Part shown: positions 1 through 7,959 of the stretch, in pieces
Layout of the letters: each line of letters begins with the position of its first letter
Position numbering within the stretch: position 1 is the first letter of the stretch
Assembly: GCF_001982635.1 (NCBI RefSeq)
Contig: NZ_MKFI01000011.1
Span: 1-64,000 of the forward strand
DNA from: Bradyrhizobium mercantei
GTDB taxonomy: Bacteria > Pseudomonadota > Alphaproteobacteria > Rhizobiales > Xanthobacteraceae
Direction of reading: 5' to 3'
Length of the DNA: 64,000 nucleotides
The notes under the pieces: model-generated
Database searches by the model: none
Seen by the model: only the letters and a program-made list of their open reading frames with translations
What the model was told of the DNA's origin: nothing
Translations under genes and position numbers: made by a program

Positions 1-791
1 GCCCGGCCTGCGCCGTGCGGTGTTGGAACGTCTTGGCCGCGGCTGGTCGCCCGAGCAGGTCGCCGGCCGGCTGGCTCGCGAGCACGGCCGCAGGGTGATC
101 TCCTATGAGAGCATCTACCGCTTCATCTACGCCCAGCTCATCCGCACCTCGGACTTCAGCTGGCGGCGCTATCTGCCGCGCGGCAAGAGCAGGCGCGGTC
201 GCCGCGGCAAGCGGGGCGGCAGTCCCGCAAGCTTCATTGAGGGCCGTGTTTCGCTGGATCAGCGTCCCATCGAGGTCGCCGATCGCAAGACCCCGGGGGC
301 ATTGGGAGGCCGACCTCATGATGTTCTCCAAATACGGTCAGCAGATCCTGGCCGTGCATGAGCGCACCTCCCGCCTGTTGCTCGGCGTCCCCCTCGCAAG
401 CAAGCTCGCCTCCGGCGTCGCGCACCATCTCGTGCGCCTGTTCGAGGTGCTGCCAGAGCCGATCCGCCAGACCGTTACCTTCGACAACGGCACCGAGTTC
501 GCATCTCACCTTTCCCTGCAAAGCCTCTTGATCAAGACGTTCTTCTGCGATCCCCACGCCCCCTGGCAAAAAGGCGGCATCGAGAACGCCATCGGCCGCA
601 TGCGCCGCTTCATCCCGCGCAAGACCGACCTCGAGAAGCTGCCGACCCGCCGCCTCCGCAAGTCCATCGCCGCCTACAACAACACCCCGCGCAAATGCCT
701 TGACTTCAGGACCCCCGCAGAGGTCTTTGCTGCTCACGTGTTGCACTTCGAGTGTGAATCCACCTCCCTGCTTTCGCAGGGACGACACTGA
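1..791 (+). pseudogene. IS30-family transposase, 5'-truncated by the window edge and frameshifted
   Basis: The first part reads in one frame from base 2 (PGLRRAVLERLGRGWSPEQV, an IS30 helix-turn-helix region) to about base 298. The catalytic part continues in another frame from GHWEADLM to the stop at 789-791. Removing one G from the run of five at 295-299 joins DRKTPG to HWEADLM, so this is a one-base insertion. In the restored frame the DDE residues are visible: D in WEADLM, D in FDNGTEF and E in GGIENAIGRM. IS30 enzymes cut and join the element ends. As it stands the product would be non-functional unless the ribosome shifts frame or the base is a sequencing error. The gene's left end lies outside the window. 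Confidence 0.85.
765..786. repeat. Fragment of the intergenic repeat with CCTGCTTTCGCAGG core
   Basis: The palindromic core CCTGCTTTCGCAGGGACGAC is also present in the larger elements at 25024-25157, 48690-48814 and 60981-61106. Here it forms the last codons of the transposase, so the insertion sequence probably sits inside or beside an older repeat copy. Confidence 0.6.
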
Positions 792-801
792 ATATGGGGC
801 G

Positions 802-1077
802 TTAGCGATCCGCCCGCCCAATCACATCCATCAGCTCGACGATCTTGCGCCGCTGGTCGGCTTTGTCGCCGGACGAGATCGCATGCTCGACGCAATGCGC
901 CACATGATCGCGCAGCACCTCTTCCTCGACGCGGCGTAGCGCCGCGCGCGCCGCGGCGATCTGCGTCACCACGTCGATGCAATAGCGGTCGTCCTCGACC
1001 ATGGCGGCCAACCCGCGGATCTGACCCTCGATCCGTTTGAGCCGTTTTAAGCAGGATGTCTTGACCTCGTCTCTCAT
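802..1077 (-). CDS. csoR: CsoR-type copper-sensing repressor
   Basis: This 91-residue all-helical metal sensor belongs to the CsoR/RcnR (DUF156) family. It binds Cu(I) and then releases its operator. With the start at 1077 the ligand set is Cys33, His58 and Cys62 (RYCIDVV and DHVAHCVEH), the C-H-C pattern of copper CsoR rather than the nickel or formaldehyde members. The start at 1077 is preferred because the AGGGGGG ribosome site lies about 11 bases upstream; an ATG at 1086 in the same frame is only 3 bases from it. It is divergent from copA and shares its control region, so it should repress copA and itself when copper is low. Confidence 0.85.
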   Translation of the reverse strand: MRDEVKTSCLKRLKRIEGQIRGLAAMVEDDRYCIDVVTQIAAARAALRRVEEEVLRDHVAHCVEHAISSGDKADQRRKIVELMDVIGRADR

Positions 1078-1085
1078 AAGTCTCA

Positions 1086-1104
1086 TATACCCCCCTAGGG
1101 TATA
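1086..1104. promoter_or_regulatory. CsoR-type operator between csoR and copA
   Basis: TATACCCCCCTAGGGTATA is an imperfect inverted repeat (TATACCC...GGGTATA) of the A/T-flanked, C-run/G-run type that CsoR repressors recognise. It lies directly upstream of csoR, overlaps its ribosome site, and is 39 bases upstream of the copA start. The assignment rests on this position and on the presence of CsoR. Confidence 0.7.
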
Positions 1105-1142
1105 TAAATCAAGAGGCCGGAATCGCGGCCGGGAAGAGCTTC

Positions 1143-3536
1143 GTGGCACACGCAACGCACGACCATCCGCACGCGGATCATCACCATCACGGCGCGGCCG
1201 CGCATTCCTGCTGTGGCGGCAAGCATGATCACGACACGACGCCGGCTGAAGCGGCGTTCGCGATCGATCCGGTCTGCGGCATGAAGGTCAATCCGGCGAC
1301 CGCCAAGCACCGCTTCGCCTACAAGGGCGAGGAGTATTTGTTCTGCAGCGGCCGCTGCCGCGAGCGCTTCGAGGCCGAGCCCGAGAAGTATCTCAAGCCG
1401 CGCGAGGCGGAGCCGCCGGCGCCTGCCGGCACGATCTACACCTGCCCGATGCACCCCGAGGTGCGCCAGGTCGGTCCCGGCTCTTGCCCGATCTGCGGCA
1501 TGGCGCTGGAGCCCGAGCAGGTCTCGCTCGACGATGGACCCGACCCAGAGCTGATCGACATGACCAGGCGGTTCTGGATCGGTCTCGCGCTGACGTTACC
1601 AGTGTTCGTGCTCGAGATGGGCAGCCATCTCGGGCTGATGCATCTGGTGCCGCAGTCCACCTCGAACTGGATCTCGTTCGTGCTGGCGACGCCGGTGGTG
1701 CTGTGGGCCGGCGCGCCGTTCTTCGTGCGCGGCTGGCAGTCGCTGGTCACGCGTAACCTCAACATGTTCACGCTGATCGCGATGGGCACCGGCGTTGCCT
1801 ATGTCTACAGCGTAATCGCCACGCTGGCGCCGCAACTGTTCCCGCCGGCGTTCCGCGACATGCATGGCGCGGTTGCGGTGTATTTCGAGGCGGCGGCCGT
1901 GATCACGGTGCTGGTGCTGCTCGGCCAGGTGCTGGAATTGCGCGCTCGCGCGCAGACCTCGGGCGCGATCCGCGCGCTGCTCGGCCTTGCGCCCAAGACC
2001 GCGCGGCGCATCACCGACCTTGGCGACGAGGATATCGACATCGACGCGATCAAGGTCGGCGATCGCCTGCGCGTGCGCCCCGGCGAGAAGGTGCCGGTCG
2101 ACGGCATCGTCATCGAGGGCAACGCTGTGATCGACGAGTCCATGGTGACTGGTGAAGCGATGCCGGTGACGAAAGCTGAGGGCGCCAGCGTGATCGGCGG
2201 CACCGTCAACCAGAGCGGCGGCCTCGTGATGCGCGCCGAAAAGATCGGCCGCGACACCATGCTGTCGCGGATCGTCGACATGGTGGCGAAGGCGCAGCGC
2301 TCGCGCGCGCCGATCCAGCGGCTCGCCGATCGCGTCGCGGGCTGGTTCGTGCCCGCGGTGATCGCGGCCGCCGTGCTCGCCTTCATCGCATGGACAATGT
2401 TCGGCCCTGAACCGCGCCTGACCTTTGCATTGGTCGCAGCCGTCACCGTGCTGATCATCGCCTGCCCCTGTGCGCTGGGACTGGCGACGCCGATGTCGAT
2501 CATGGTCGGTGTCGGCCGCGGCGCGCATTCCGGCATCCTGATCCGCGACGCACAGGCGCTGGAGCGGATGGAAGCAATCGATACGCTGGTCATCGACAAG
2601 ACCGGAACGCTCACCGAAGGCAAGCCGAAGGTCGTGCGCATCATTGCCGCCGAAGGCTTTGACGAGAACGGCGTGCTGCGCCTTGCCGCCAGTGTCGAGC
2701 AGGGCAGCGAGCATCCGCTGGCGCACGCGATCATCGCCTCTGCCAGGGAGCGCCAGCTCGCATCATCAGCCGTCAGCAATTTTACCTCGCCCTCCGGCAA
2801 GGGCGCGACAGGCACCGTCGAAGGCAAGCAGGTTGCACTCGGCAATTCGGTGCTGATGGCCGAGCAGAGCATTGCGACGGCCGCGCTGGACCAGGCCGCC
2901 GAGACCGCGCGGCGGGACGGCGCCACGGCGATCTATATCGCGGTTGATGGCCGCATCGCCGGCGTGATTGCGATCGCCGATCCGGTCAAACCTTCGGCGG
3001 CGAGTGCGTTGCAGGCGTTGCGCGGCGAAGCCCTGCGCATCGTGATGCTGACCGGCGACAATGAGACCACCGCGCGCGCGGTGGCGAAGACGCTTGGCAT
3101 CGACGAGGTCGAGGCCGGCGTGCTGCCGGAGCGCAAGAGCGAGGTGGTGCAGCGGCTGCGCGGCGAGGGCCGCATCGTCGCGATGGCCGGCGATGGCGTC
3201 AACGACGCGCCGGCGCTCGCCGCCGCCGATGTCGGCATCGCGATGGGCGGCGGCACCGACGTCGCGATCGAGAGCGCCGGGATCACGCTGCTCACCGGCG
3301 ACCTGATGGGTCTCGTTCGCGCACGGCGATTGTCGGTCGCGACGATGCGCAACATCCGCCAGAACCTGGCGTTCGCCTTCGTCTACAACGCCGCCGGCGT
3401 GCCGATCGCAGCCGGCGTGCTGTATCCGCTGTTCGGCATCCTGCTGTCGCCGATGGTCGGCGCCGCCGCGATGGCGCTGTCCTCGGTCAGCGTGATCGGC
3501 AACGCGCTGCGGCTGTCGCGGACGAGGCTGGATTGA
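1143..3536 (+). CDS. copA: Copper-exporting P1B-type ATPase
   Basis: This 797-residue inner-membrane pump exports Cu(I) from the cytoplasm using ATP. The start is GTG with GGGAAG upstream. The N-terminus is His-rich (residues 1-30), followed by a YHS metal-binding domain (about 41-83, DPVCGM...FCSGRC) and a heavy-metal-binding domain (100-124, YTCPMHPEV...CPICGM). These replace the usual HMA domain. The membrane Cu site is Cys441-Pro-Cys443. The actuator loop is TGEAMP, the phosphorylated Asp is Asp485 (DKTGT), the nucleotide domain carries SEHPLA, and GDGVNDAP spans 683-690. It stands alone, divergent from csoR, whose operator should control it. Silver could be a second substrate. Confidence 0.92.
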   Translation: MAHATHDHPHADHHHHGAAAHSCCGGKHDHDTTPAEAAFAIDPVCGMKVNPATAKHRFAYKGEEYLFCSGRCRERFEAEPEKYLKPREAEPPAPAGTIYTCPMHPEVRQVGPGSCPICGMALEPEQVSLDDGPDPELIDMTRRFWIGLALTLPVFVLEMGSHLGLMHLVPQSTSNWISFVLATPVVLWAGAPFFVRGWQSLVTRNLNMFTLIAMGTGVAYVYSVIATLAPQLFPPAFRDMHGAVAVYFEAAAVITVLVLLGQVLELRARAQTSGAIRALLGLAPKTARRITDLGDEDIDIDAIKVGDRLRVRPGEKVPVDGIVIEGNAVIDESMVTGEAMPVTKAEGASVIGGTVNQSGGLVMRAEKIGRDTMLSRIVDMVAKAQRSRAPIQRLADRVAGWFVPAVIAAAVLAFIAWTMFGPEPRLTFALVAAVTVLIIACPCALGLATPMSIMVGVGRGAHSGILIRDAQALERMEAIDTLVIDKTGTLTEGKPKVVRIIAAEGFDENGVLRLAASVEQGSEHPLAHAIIASARERQLASSAVSNFTSPSGKGATGTVEGKQVALGNSVLMAEQSIATAALDQAAETARRDGATAIYIAVDGRIAGVIAIADPVKPSAASALQALRGEALRIVMLTGDNETTARAVAKTLGIDEVEAGVLPERKSEVVQRLRGEGRIVAMAGDGVNDAPALAAADVGIAMGGGTDVAIESAGITLLTGDLMGLVRARRLSVATMRNIRQNLAFAFVYNAAGVPIAAGVLYPLFGILLSPMVGAAAMALSSVSVIGNALRLSRTRLD

Positions 3537-3540
3537 ACTG

Positions 3541-3728
3541 CCCTTCACCTCGCCCCGCTTGCGGGGAGAGGTCGGATTGCATCGCAGATGCGATCCGGGT
3601 GAGGGGGACTCTCCATGAGTCCATCTTTCACCATCTTCGCGGAAACAGCGCGTCACCCCAGCCCTCTCCCCGCATCCGCCTTCGCCCGAAGGCAGGCTTC
3701 GGCGGACAAGACAGCGGGGAGAGGGTGA
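3541..3728. repeat. Intergenic palindromic repeat, CCTCTCCCCGC type
   Basis: The sequence starts with CTCGCCCCGCTTGCGGGGAG and ends with GCGGGGAGAGGGTGA, with internal inverted repeats (GCATCGCAGATGCG, CGCCTTCGCCCGAAGGC). It is related to the elements at 14691-14836 and 54593-54807. It fills the gap between the convergent copA and dapA-like genes and may help end both transcripts. Confidence 0.65.
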
Positions 3729-3734
3729 AGAGAG

Positions 3735-4652
3735 CTAAGCCGGCAGCAGCAGAAGCTGCGCACGCCGCTCCATCTCGGCATCAAGCCAGGTCGCGAGATC
3801 CTCGCTTACCTCGACCATCGGCAGCCGCACCTCGGGGCTGTCGATCAGGCCCTGCCGCCACAGCCAGTGCTTGGCCGGCGCCGGGCTCGGTTCGGCGAAC
3901 AATAGCCGCGTCAGGCCGGCGACGCTCTGCCAGGCGGCCAGCGCCGCGTCACGCTTGCCTTGCTGCAACAGCGTGCGGATCGAGGCGAAGGTGTTTGTTT
4001 CCAGATGTGCCGAGAGCAGGATCGCGCCGTCGGCGCCGTCCGAGAGCGCATCGAATGTCTGCGCGTCCTCGCCGGTCAGCACGCGGAAGCCGGCCGGCCG
4101 CCGGTTGAGGAAGTCGATCGACTGAGCGCGGTCGGCGGAGCAATCCTTCATGCCGGCGATGTTCGGATGGTCGGCGAGCGCCAGCAGCGTCTCATTGGTC
4201 AGGTTCACTGCCGTGCGATAGGGAATGTTGTAGAGCACGATCGGCCACGACGCGTGATCGGCGAGCGCGTTGAAATGCTGCACCAGCCCGCGCTGCGAGG
4301 GTCTGATGTAGTAGGGGCTCGCGATCAGATAACCGTTGATCGGCCAGTCGGCCGTGTCGTCCAGCGCTTCCTTCATCCTGGCGGTGGAGGCGCCGGAGAG
4401 CCCGAGGACGACCGGCAAATGGCGGGAGTTGGCAGCGAGCTCGTCGAGCACGACGCTGACCAGCCCCTCCAGTTCGTCAGTGCTGAGCGCCATGCCTTCA
4501 CCGGAGGTGGCACCGAGGATGAAGCCGTCGACCGGGCCGCTGGCATAGTGCCGCACGAGGCGGCGCAGCGACGTGGCGTCGAGTTCGCCGTCGCGGAACG
4601 GCGTGATCAAGGGCAGCCAGAGGCCCTGCAATTGCTGGTGTAGGTTAGTCAT
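3735..4652 (-). CDS. Dihydrodipicolinate synthase (DapA) family aldolase
   Basis: This 305-residue TIM-barrel lyase is of the DapA/N-acetylneuraminate lyase superfamily. True DapA condenses pyruvate with aspartate semialdehyde in lysine and diaminopimelate synthesis. The Schiff-base Lys169 (GMKDCS), Tyr141 (YNIPYR) and Arg146 are all at E. coli position plus 8, so the catalytic core is intact. The pyruvate-binding loop reads GATSGEG instead of GTTGES, so this may be a paralogue with another aldehyde substrate. A 24-codon leader reading frame and a terminator hairpin lie upstream (4694-4859), suggesting attenuation. It is a single gene with no obvious operon partner. Confident in the family, less in the substrate. 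Confidence 0.8.
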   Translation of the reverse strand: MTNLHQQLQGLWLPLITPFRDGELDATSLRRLVRHYASGPVDGFILGATSGEGMALSTDELEGLVSVVLDELAANSRHLPVVLGLSGASTARMKEALDDTADWPINGYLIASPYYIRPSQRGLVQHFNALADHASWPIVLYNIPYRTAVNLTNETLLALADHPNIAGMKDCSADRAQSIDFLNRRPAGFRVLTGEDAQTFDALSDGADGAILLSAHLETNTFASIRTLLQQGKRDAALAAWQSVAGLTRLLFAEPSPAPAKHWLWRQGLIDSPEVRLPMVEVSEDLATWLDAEMERRAQLLLLPA

Positions 4653-4693
4653 GTTCCATCTCCTGGGAAGGCAGAACCGGAGACGGGACCAAC

Positions 4694-4720
4694 AAAAAAC
4701 CCCGTCCAGGCGGCGGGGTT
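4694..4720 (-). terminator. Intrinsic terminator in the leader of the dapA-like gene
   Basis: On the minus strand the stem AACCCCG/CGGGGTT with a 9-base loop is followed by six U residues. It lies 42 bases upstream of the dapA-like start and 30 bases after the stop of the leader reading frame. This is where an attenuator would sit. Confidence 0.7.
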
Positions 4721-4749
4721 TCGGGATCGGTTTGAACGCGAAGGTGATC

Positions 4750-4824
4750 TTATCGCGCGCGATCTCGTGTCCCCGGGAGGGGAGCTTTTTTCGACGAGAG
4801 AACGGCGCACGAAGTCGTGATCAT
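4750..4824 (-). CDS. Putative leaderless leader peptide (24 codons) upstream of the dapA-like gene
   Basis: A short reading frame (MITTSCAVLSSKKAP...) begins at an ATG with no ribosome site. A promoter-like TTGACA (4854-4859) and CATCAT (4831-4836), spaced by 17 bases, would start transcription at or next to this ATG. It carries two adjacent AAA Lys codons (residues 12-13), and its stop lies 30 bases before the terminator. The layout resembles leaderless leader peptides of rhizobial attenuators. There is no family match I recognise. A chance reading frame is possible. Confidence 0.4.
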   Translation of the reverse strand: MITTSCAVLSSKKAPLPGTRDRAR

Positions 4825-4830
4825 GGGATA

Positions 4831-4859
4831 ATGATGCTGCGCTGCGAGGTTGTTGTCAA
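4831..4859 (-). promoter_or_regulatory. Candidate promoter for the dapA-like leader
   Basis: Minus strand: TTGACA at 4859-4854, 17-base spacer, CATCAT at 4836-4831. The expected transcription start coincides with the ATG at 4824. Confidence 0.45.
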
Positions 4860-4924
4860 TGCACATGCAGATCGGGGCGTGCGACACGTTTGTGCATGAC
4901 ACAGAGGTGAAAAGACGGAGCGAT

Positions 4925-5036
4925 GAAAAAAAGCCGGGCTCGAATGAGCCCGGCTTAAGGTATTGGCCACGTGAGGCCGACACAATCACCTTCCAAGAGG
5001 GATTACTGAACTTCCGCGCCACTGGAGGAGGGGGAC
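4925..5036 (-). ncRNA. Candidate small RNA with CCUCCUCC motif
   Basis: On the minus strand a strong terminator (4926-4956) ends a stretch with no good minus-strand gene. About 100 bases upstream there is a TTGACA (5062-5067) with a weak -10 (GCATAT). The transcript would start near CCCCCTCCTCC, an anti-Shine-Dalgarno motif found in several alphaproteobacterial trans-acting RNAs, and includes the small hairpin GGCCTCACGTGGCC. It could instead be the 3' end of the lysR transcript. Family not recognised. Confidence 0.4.
4926..4956 (-). terminator. Strong intrinsic terminator
   Basis: The 11-bp stem AAGCCGGGCTC/GAGCCCGGCTT with loop GAAT is followed on the minus strand by seven U residues. It ends either the lysR transcript or the candidate small RNA. 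Confidence 0.85.
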
Positions 5037-5038
5037 AT

Positions 5039-5161
5039 ATGCGCGACGCGACCGCTCAGCGTGTCAACACTATGATCCCCATCGACGCCATGCAGCAACT
5101 ATCCAGGTCGCATGTCAGTCATGCGGAGACCGGGGGCAGCGTGGATAGCCCTATAAACTAG
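5039..5161 (+). CDS. Possible 40-residue protein of unknown function
   Basis: An ATG follows a very strong ribosome site (GGAGGAGGGGGA, about 5 bases before). The frame runs MRDATAQRVNTMIPIDAMQQ... to a stop at 5161. There are no membrane segments or motifs I recognise. The same G-rich stretch, read on the other strand, is the CCUCC motif of the candidate small RNA, so only one of the two may be real. Confidence 0.25.
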   Translation: MRDATAQRVNTMIPIDAMQQLSRSHVSHAETGGSVDSPIN

Positions 5162-5180
5162 CCCTATAAGGCCGGCTTAA

Positions 5181-6101
5181 TCAGGACGGCCAGCGCTGTG
5201 CCTTGCTGACCACGAAGTCGCGGAACACCTGCACCCGGGCCACGGTCTTCAGCTCTTCCGGATAAACGAAGTAGGTGTCGAGCGCGATCGAGTCGGACTC
5301 GCCGAACAGCTGCACGAGGTTGTTCTGTTCGACCAGATAGTCCGGCAGCGCGGCGATGCCGAGGCCCTGCTGGCAGGCGCGCACCAACCCCAAGATGTTG
5401 TTGACCTTGAAGTAGGGTTCGCGCGGACCGGAGCCGTTGCGGCCGGCATCGATCAGCCAGCTGCGGTTCTGCAGATGCGGCGGCACCTGCGAGTCGCCGA
5501 GCATGATGATGCGGTGCGAGTCGAGATCATCGAGCGTCCGCGGCGTGCCGAAGCGCTTGATGTATTCCGGCGAGCAATAGGCGTGGAAGCCGATCGAGAA
5601 CAGCTTGCGCTGGATCAGGTCCGGCTGGGTCGGCTTGCGGGTGCGGATCGCGACGTCGGCCTCGCGCATCGACAAATCGAGATCCTCGTCGGTGACGATC
5701 AGCGAGATCCGGATGTCGGGATACAGCGCGGTGAATTCGTCGAGCCGCGGGATCAGCCAGTTGATGCCGAGCGCCGGCGGGGTCGTGATCTTGAGGTCGC
5801 CGCTCGGCCGTTCGCGGCTGTCGGTGAGCTTGGCGCGCGCCGCCTGCAGCTGCATGAACACGTCATGCGCGGTGCGGAACAGGAGGTCGCCCTGTTCGGT
5901 GAGGATCAGGCCGCGGGCATGGCGGTGAAACAGCGACACCGAGAGTTCCTGCTCCAGCGCGCTGACCTGGCGGGAGACCGCCGATTGCGACAGGCCAAGC
6001 TGCTCGCCGGCATGCGTGAAGCTGCCAGCTTCCGCCGCCGCGTGAAAGACCTTCAGCTTGTCCCAGTCCATGTCCGTAAATCCGTCGCGAGATCGTGCCA
6101 T
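5181..6101 (-). CDS. LysR-family transcriptional regulator
   Basis: 306 residues. The winged HTH occupies about residues 11-70 (KLKVFHAAAEAGSFTHAGEQ, LSQSAVSRQVSALE) and the periplasmic-binding-like effector domain about 100-300. It follows trxB on the same strand with two bases between the trxB stop and this ATG, so it is co-transcribed with and probably coupled to trxB. An internal ATG at 6071 (MDWDKLKVF) is an alternative start. The effector is unknown; the pairing with thioredoxin reductase hints at a redox or thiol theme, but that is inference. Confidence 0.88.
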   Translation of the reverse strand: MARSRDGFTDMDWDKLKVFHAAAEAGSFTHAGEQLGLSQSAVSRQVSALEQELSVSLFHRHARGLILTEQGDLLFRTAHDVFMQLQAARAKLTDSRERPSGDLKITTPPALGINWLIPRLDEFTALYPDIRISLIVTDEDLDLSMREADVAIRTRKPTQPDLIQRKLFSIGFHAYCSPEYIKRFGTPRTLDDLDSHRIIMLGDSQVPPHLQNRSWLIDAGRNGSGPREPYFKVNNILGLVRACQQGLGIAALPDYLVEQNNLVQLFGESDSIALDTYFVYPEELKTVARVQVFRDFVVSKAQRWPS

Positions 6102-6103
6102 GA

Positions 6104-7069
6104 TTATTCCGCCGCTGCGCGATCGCTCGCGCGAAGAGCCAGGAAGCGTTCCGCCTCGAGCGCTGCCATGCAGCCGAGGCCGGCGGCGGTGACCGCCTGC
6201 CGGAAGGTCTCATCCGCCACGTCCCCCGCGGCGAACAGGCCGGGCACCGAGGTCGCCGTGGAGTTCGGCGCCACCTCGACATAGCCCGACGGTTTCAGCT
6301 TGATCTGGCCTTTGACGAGCTCCGTCGCCGGCGCATGGCCGATCGCGATGAAGACACCGTCGGTCTTGAGGTCCCTCAGCGCGCCGGTCTTGACGTTCTT
6401 CAGCCGCACATGGGTGACCTTGTTCGGGTTCTCCGAGCCGCAGATCTCATCGATCGCGGAATCCCACACCACCTTGATCTTGGGATGCTTGAACAGCCGC
6501 TCCTGCAGGATACGCTCGGCGCGGAAATGATCGCGGCGGTGCACGATGGTGACCTGGGAGGCGTGGTTGGTCAGGTACAGCGCTTCCTCGACCGCGGTGT
6601 TGCCGCCGCCGACCACCACGACTTCCTTGCCGCGGTAGAAGAAGCCGTCGCAGGTCGCGCAGGCCGATACGCCGCCGCCCTGGAATTTCTCTTCCGAGGG
6701 AAGTCCGAGCCAGCGCGCCTGGGCGCCGGTGGCGAGGACGACCGTCTCGGCGAGATAGACGTCGCCGGAATCGCAGGTCAGGCGAAACGGCCGCTGGCCG
6801 AGTTCCAGTTTGTTGACGAGGTCGGTGACGATCTTGGTCCCAACATGCGCCGCCTGCTTCTCCATCTGCTCCATCAGCCAGGGGCCCTGGATCACGTCGG
6901 CGAAGCCCGGATAGTTCTCGACGTCGGTGGTGATGGTGAGCTGGCCGCCCGGCTGGATGCCCTGGATCAGGATCGGCTCGAGCATCGCGCGTGCCGCGTA
7001 GATCGCTGCGGTGTAACCGGCGGGGCCGGACCCGATGATGACGACCTTGGCGTGGACAGGCGCGGGCAT
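6104..7069 (-). CDS. trxB: Thioredoxin reductase (NADPH)
   Basis: This 321-residue flavoenzyme passes electrons from NADPH through FAD to thioredoxin. It has an N-terminal FAD motif GSGPAGYTAA (14-23), the redox pair Cys137-Ala-Thr-Cys140, the NADPH motif GGGNTAVEEA and the C-terminal FAD motif FAAGDVAD. It is the usual length for a low-molecular-weight TrxB. It is divergent from an Lrp-type regulator across 281 bases and followed at once by a LysR gene. Confidence 0.95.
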   Translation of the reverse strand: MPAPVHAKVVIIGSGPAGYTAAIYAARAMLEPILIQGIQPGGQLTITTDVENYPGFADVIQGPWLMEQMEKQAAHVGTKIVTDLVNKLELGQRPFRLTCDSGDVYLAETVVLATGAQARWLGLPSEEKFQGGGVSACATCDGFFYRGKEVVVVGGGNTAVEEALYLTNHASQVTIVHRRDHFRAERILQERLFKHPKIKVVWDSAIDEICGSENPNKVTHVRLKNVKTGALRDLKTDGVFIAIGHAPATELVKGQIKLKPSGYVEVAPNSTATSVPGLFAAGDVADETFRQAVTAAGLGCMAALEAERFLALRASDRAAAE

Positions 7070-7350
7070 TAGCTGATCCCTCTCTGCTGGGGACTTTGAC
7101 GGGGACTTGTGTGGGAAGCACCCCGGAAGCGGGTCACGGCGGTGCTAAAAGTGTCAAATCCAAGTCTAGGATATCTGGGAAGCTATGCAAGATTTGCAAT
7201 CCATGGCAGCGATTTTTCCCCGGAACTGAAGTCACATTCGCGAAATCATGCGCTGCACGCGCAATAAAATTGCGCAATGCCGGCTGGCTGCGCTATGAGA
7301 GTTGCCGGCGAACCAGCCAACCTTCCAAACTCCTAGGGAACTGTAGTCGC

Positions 7351-7830
7351 GTGTCGAAGAACCTTGACGAGATCGACCTCAAAATCCTCGCCGAGATCCA
7401 GGCCGATGGCCGAATCACCAATGTGGAACTCGCCAAACGCGTCGGTATCTCGCCGCCGCCCTGCCTGCGCCGGGTCCGCGCGCTGGAAGAGGAAGGCTAC
7501 ATCCAAGGATACCGCGGCCTGCTCGATCCGCGCCGCCTCGGCTACGACGTCACGGTGTTCGCCTCGGTGCATCTGTCGAGCCAGGCCGACGCCGATCTCC
7601 GCGCCTTCGAGAATTTCGTGCGCGCCGAGCCGCTGGTGCGCGAATGCTGGATGCTGTCGGGCGAGGTCGATTTCATCCTCAAATGCGTCGCCCCCGACAT
7701 GGCGACGTTCCAGGACTTCGTCACCCACCTGACAGCCGCGCCGCACGTGCGCAACGTCAGGACGTCGCTGGTGCTGCACAATTCGAAATACGAAGCCGCG
7801 GTGCCGCTGGGCGTGAAGGTAGCGAGCTGA
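7351..7830 (+). CDS. Lrp/AsnC-family transcriptional regulator
   Basis: 159 residues from a GTG start with AGGGAA upstream. An earlier in-frame extension has no protein-like features. The N-terminal HTH (about 5-60, LDEIDLKILAEIQADGRITN, ISPPPCLRRVRALEEEG) is followed by the RAM ligand-binding domain (65-150), which assembles octamers and binds amino acids. It is divergent from trxB, an arrangement also known for lrp in enterobacteria. It probably responds to an amino acid and may regulate trxB or itself. Confidence 0.9.
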   Translation: MSKNLDEIDLKILAEIQADGRITNVELAKRVGISPPPCLRRVRALEEEGYIQGYRGLLDPRRLGYDVTVFASVHLSSQADADLRAFENFVRAEPLVRECWMLSGEVDFILKCVAPDMATFQDFVTHLTAAPHVRNVRTSLVLHNSKYEAAVPLGVKVAS

Positions 7831-7851
7831 GGCGCCACGCAGCGCCTCGAC

Positions 7852-7937
7852 CGTCATTGCGAGGAGCGAAGCGACGAAGCAATCCATCGCTCCGCATGTG
7901 CGGGCAGATGGATTGCTTCGCTTCGCTCGCAATGACG
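7852..7937. repeat. Intergenic palindromic repeat, CGTCATTGCGAGGAGCGAAG type
   Basis: An 86-base inverted repeat: CGTCATTGCGAG...GAAGCAATCCAT, and back through ATGGATTGCTTCG...CGCAATGACG. It is nearly the same as 17213-17296. It lies between the convergent lrp and doxX genes and can fold into a long hairpin. Confidence 0.85.
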
Positions 7938-7959
7938 ATGTTTGCTACTTCTTGGTTTG

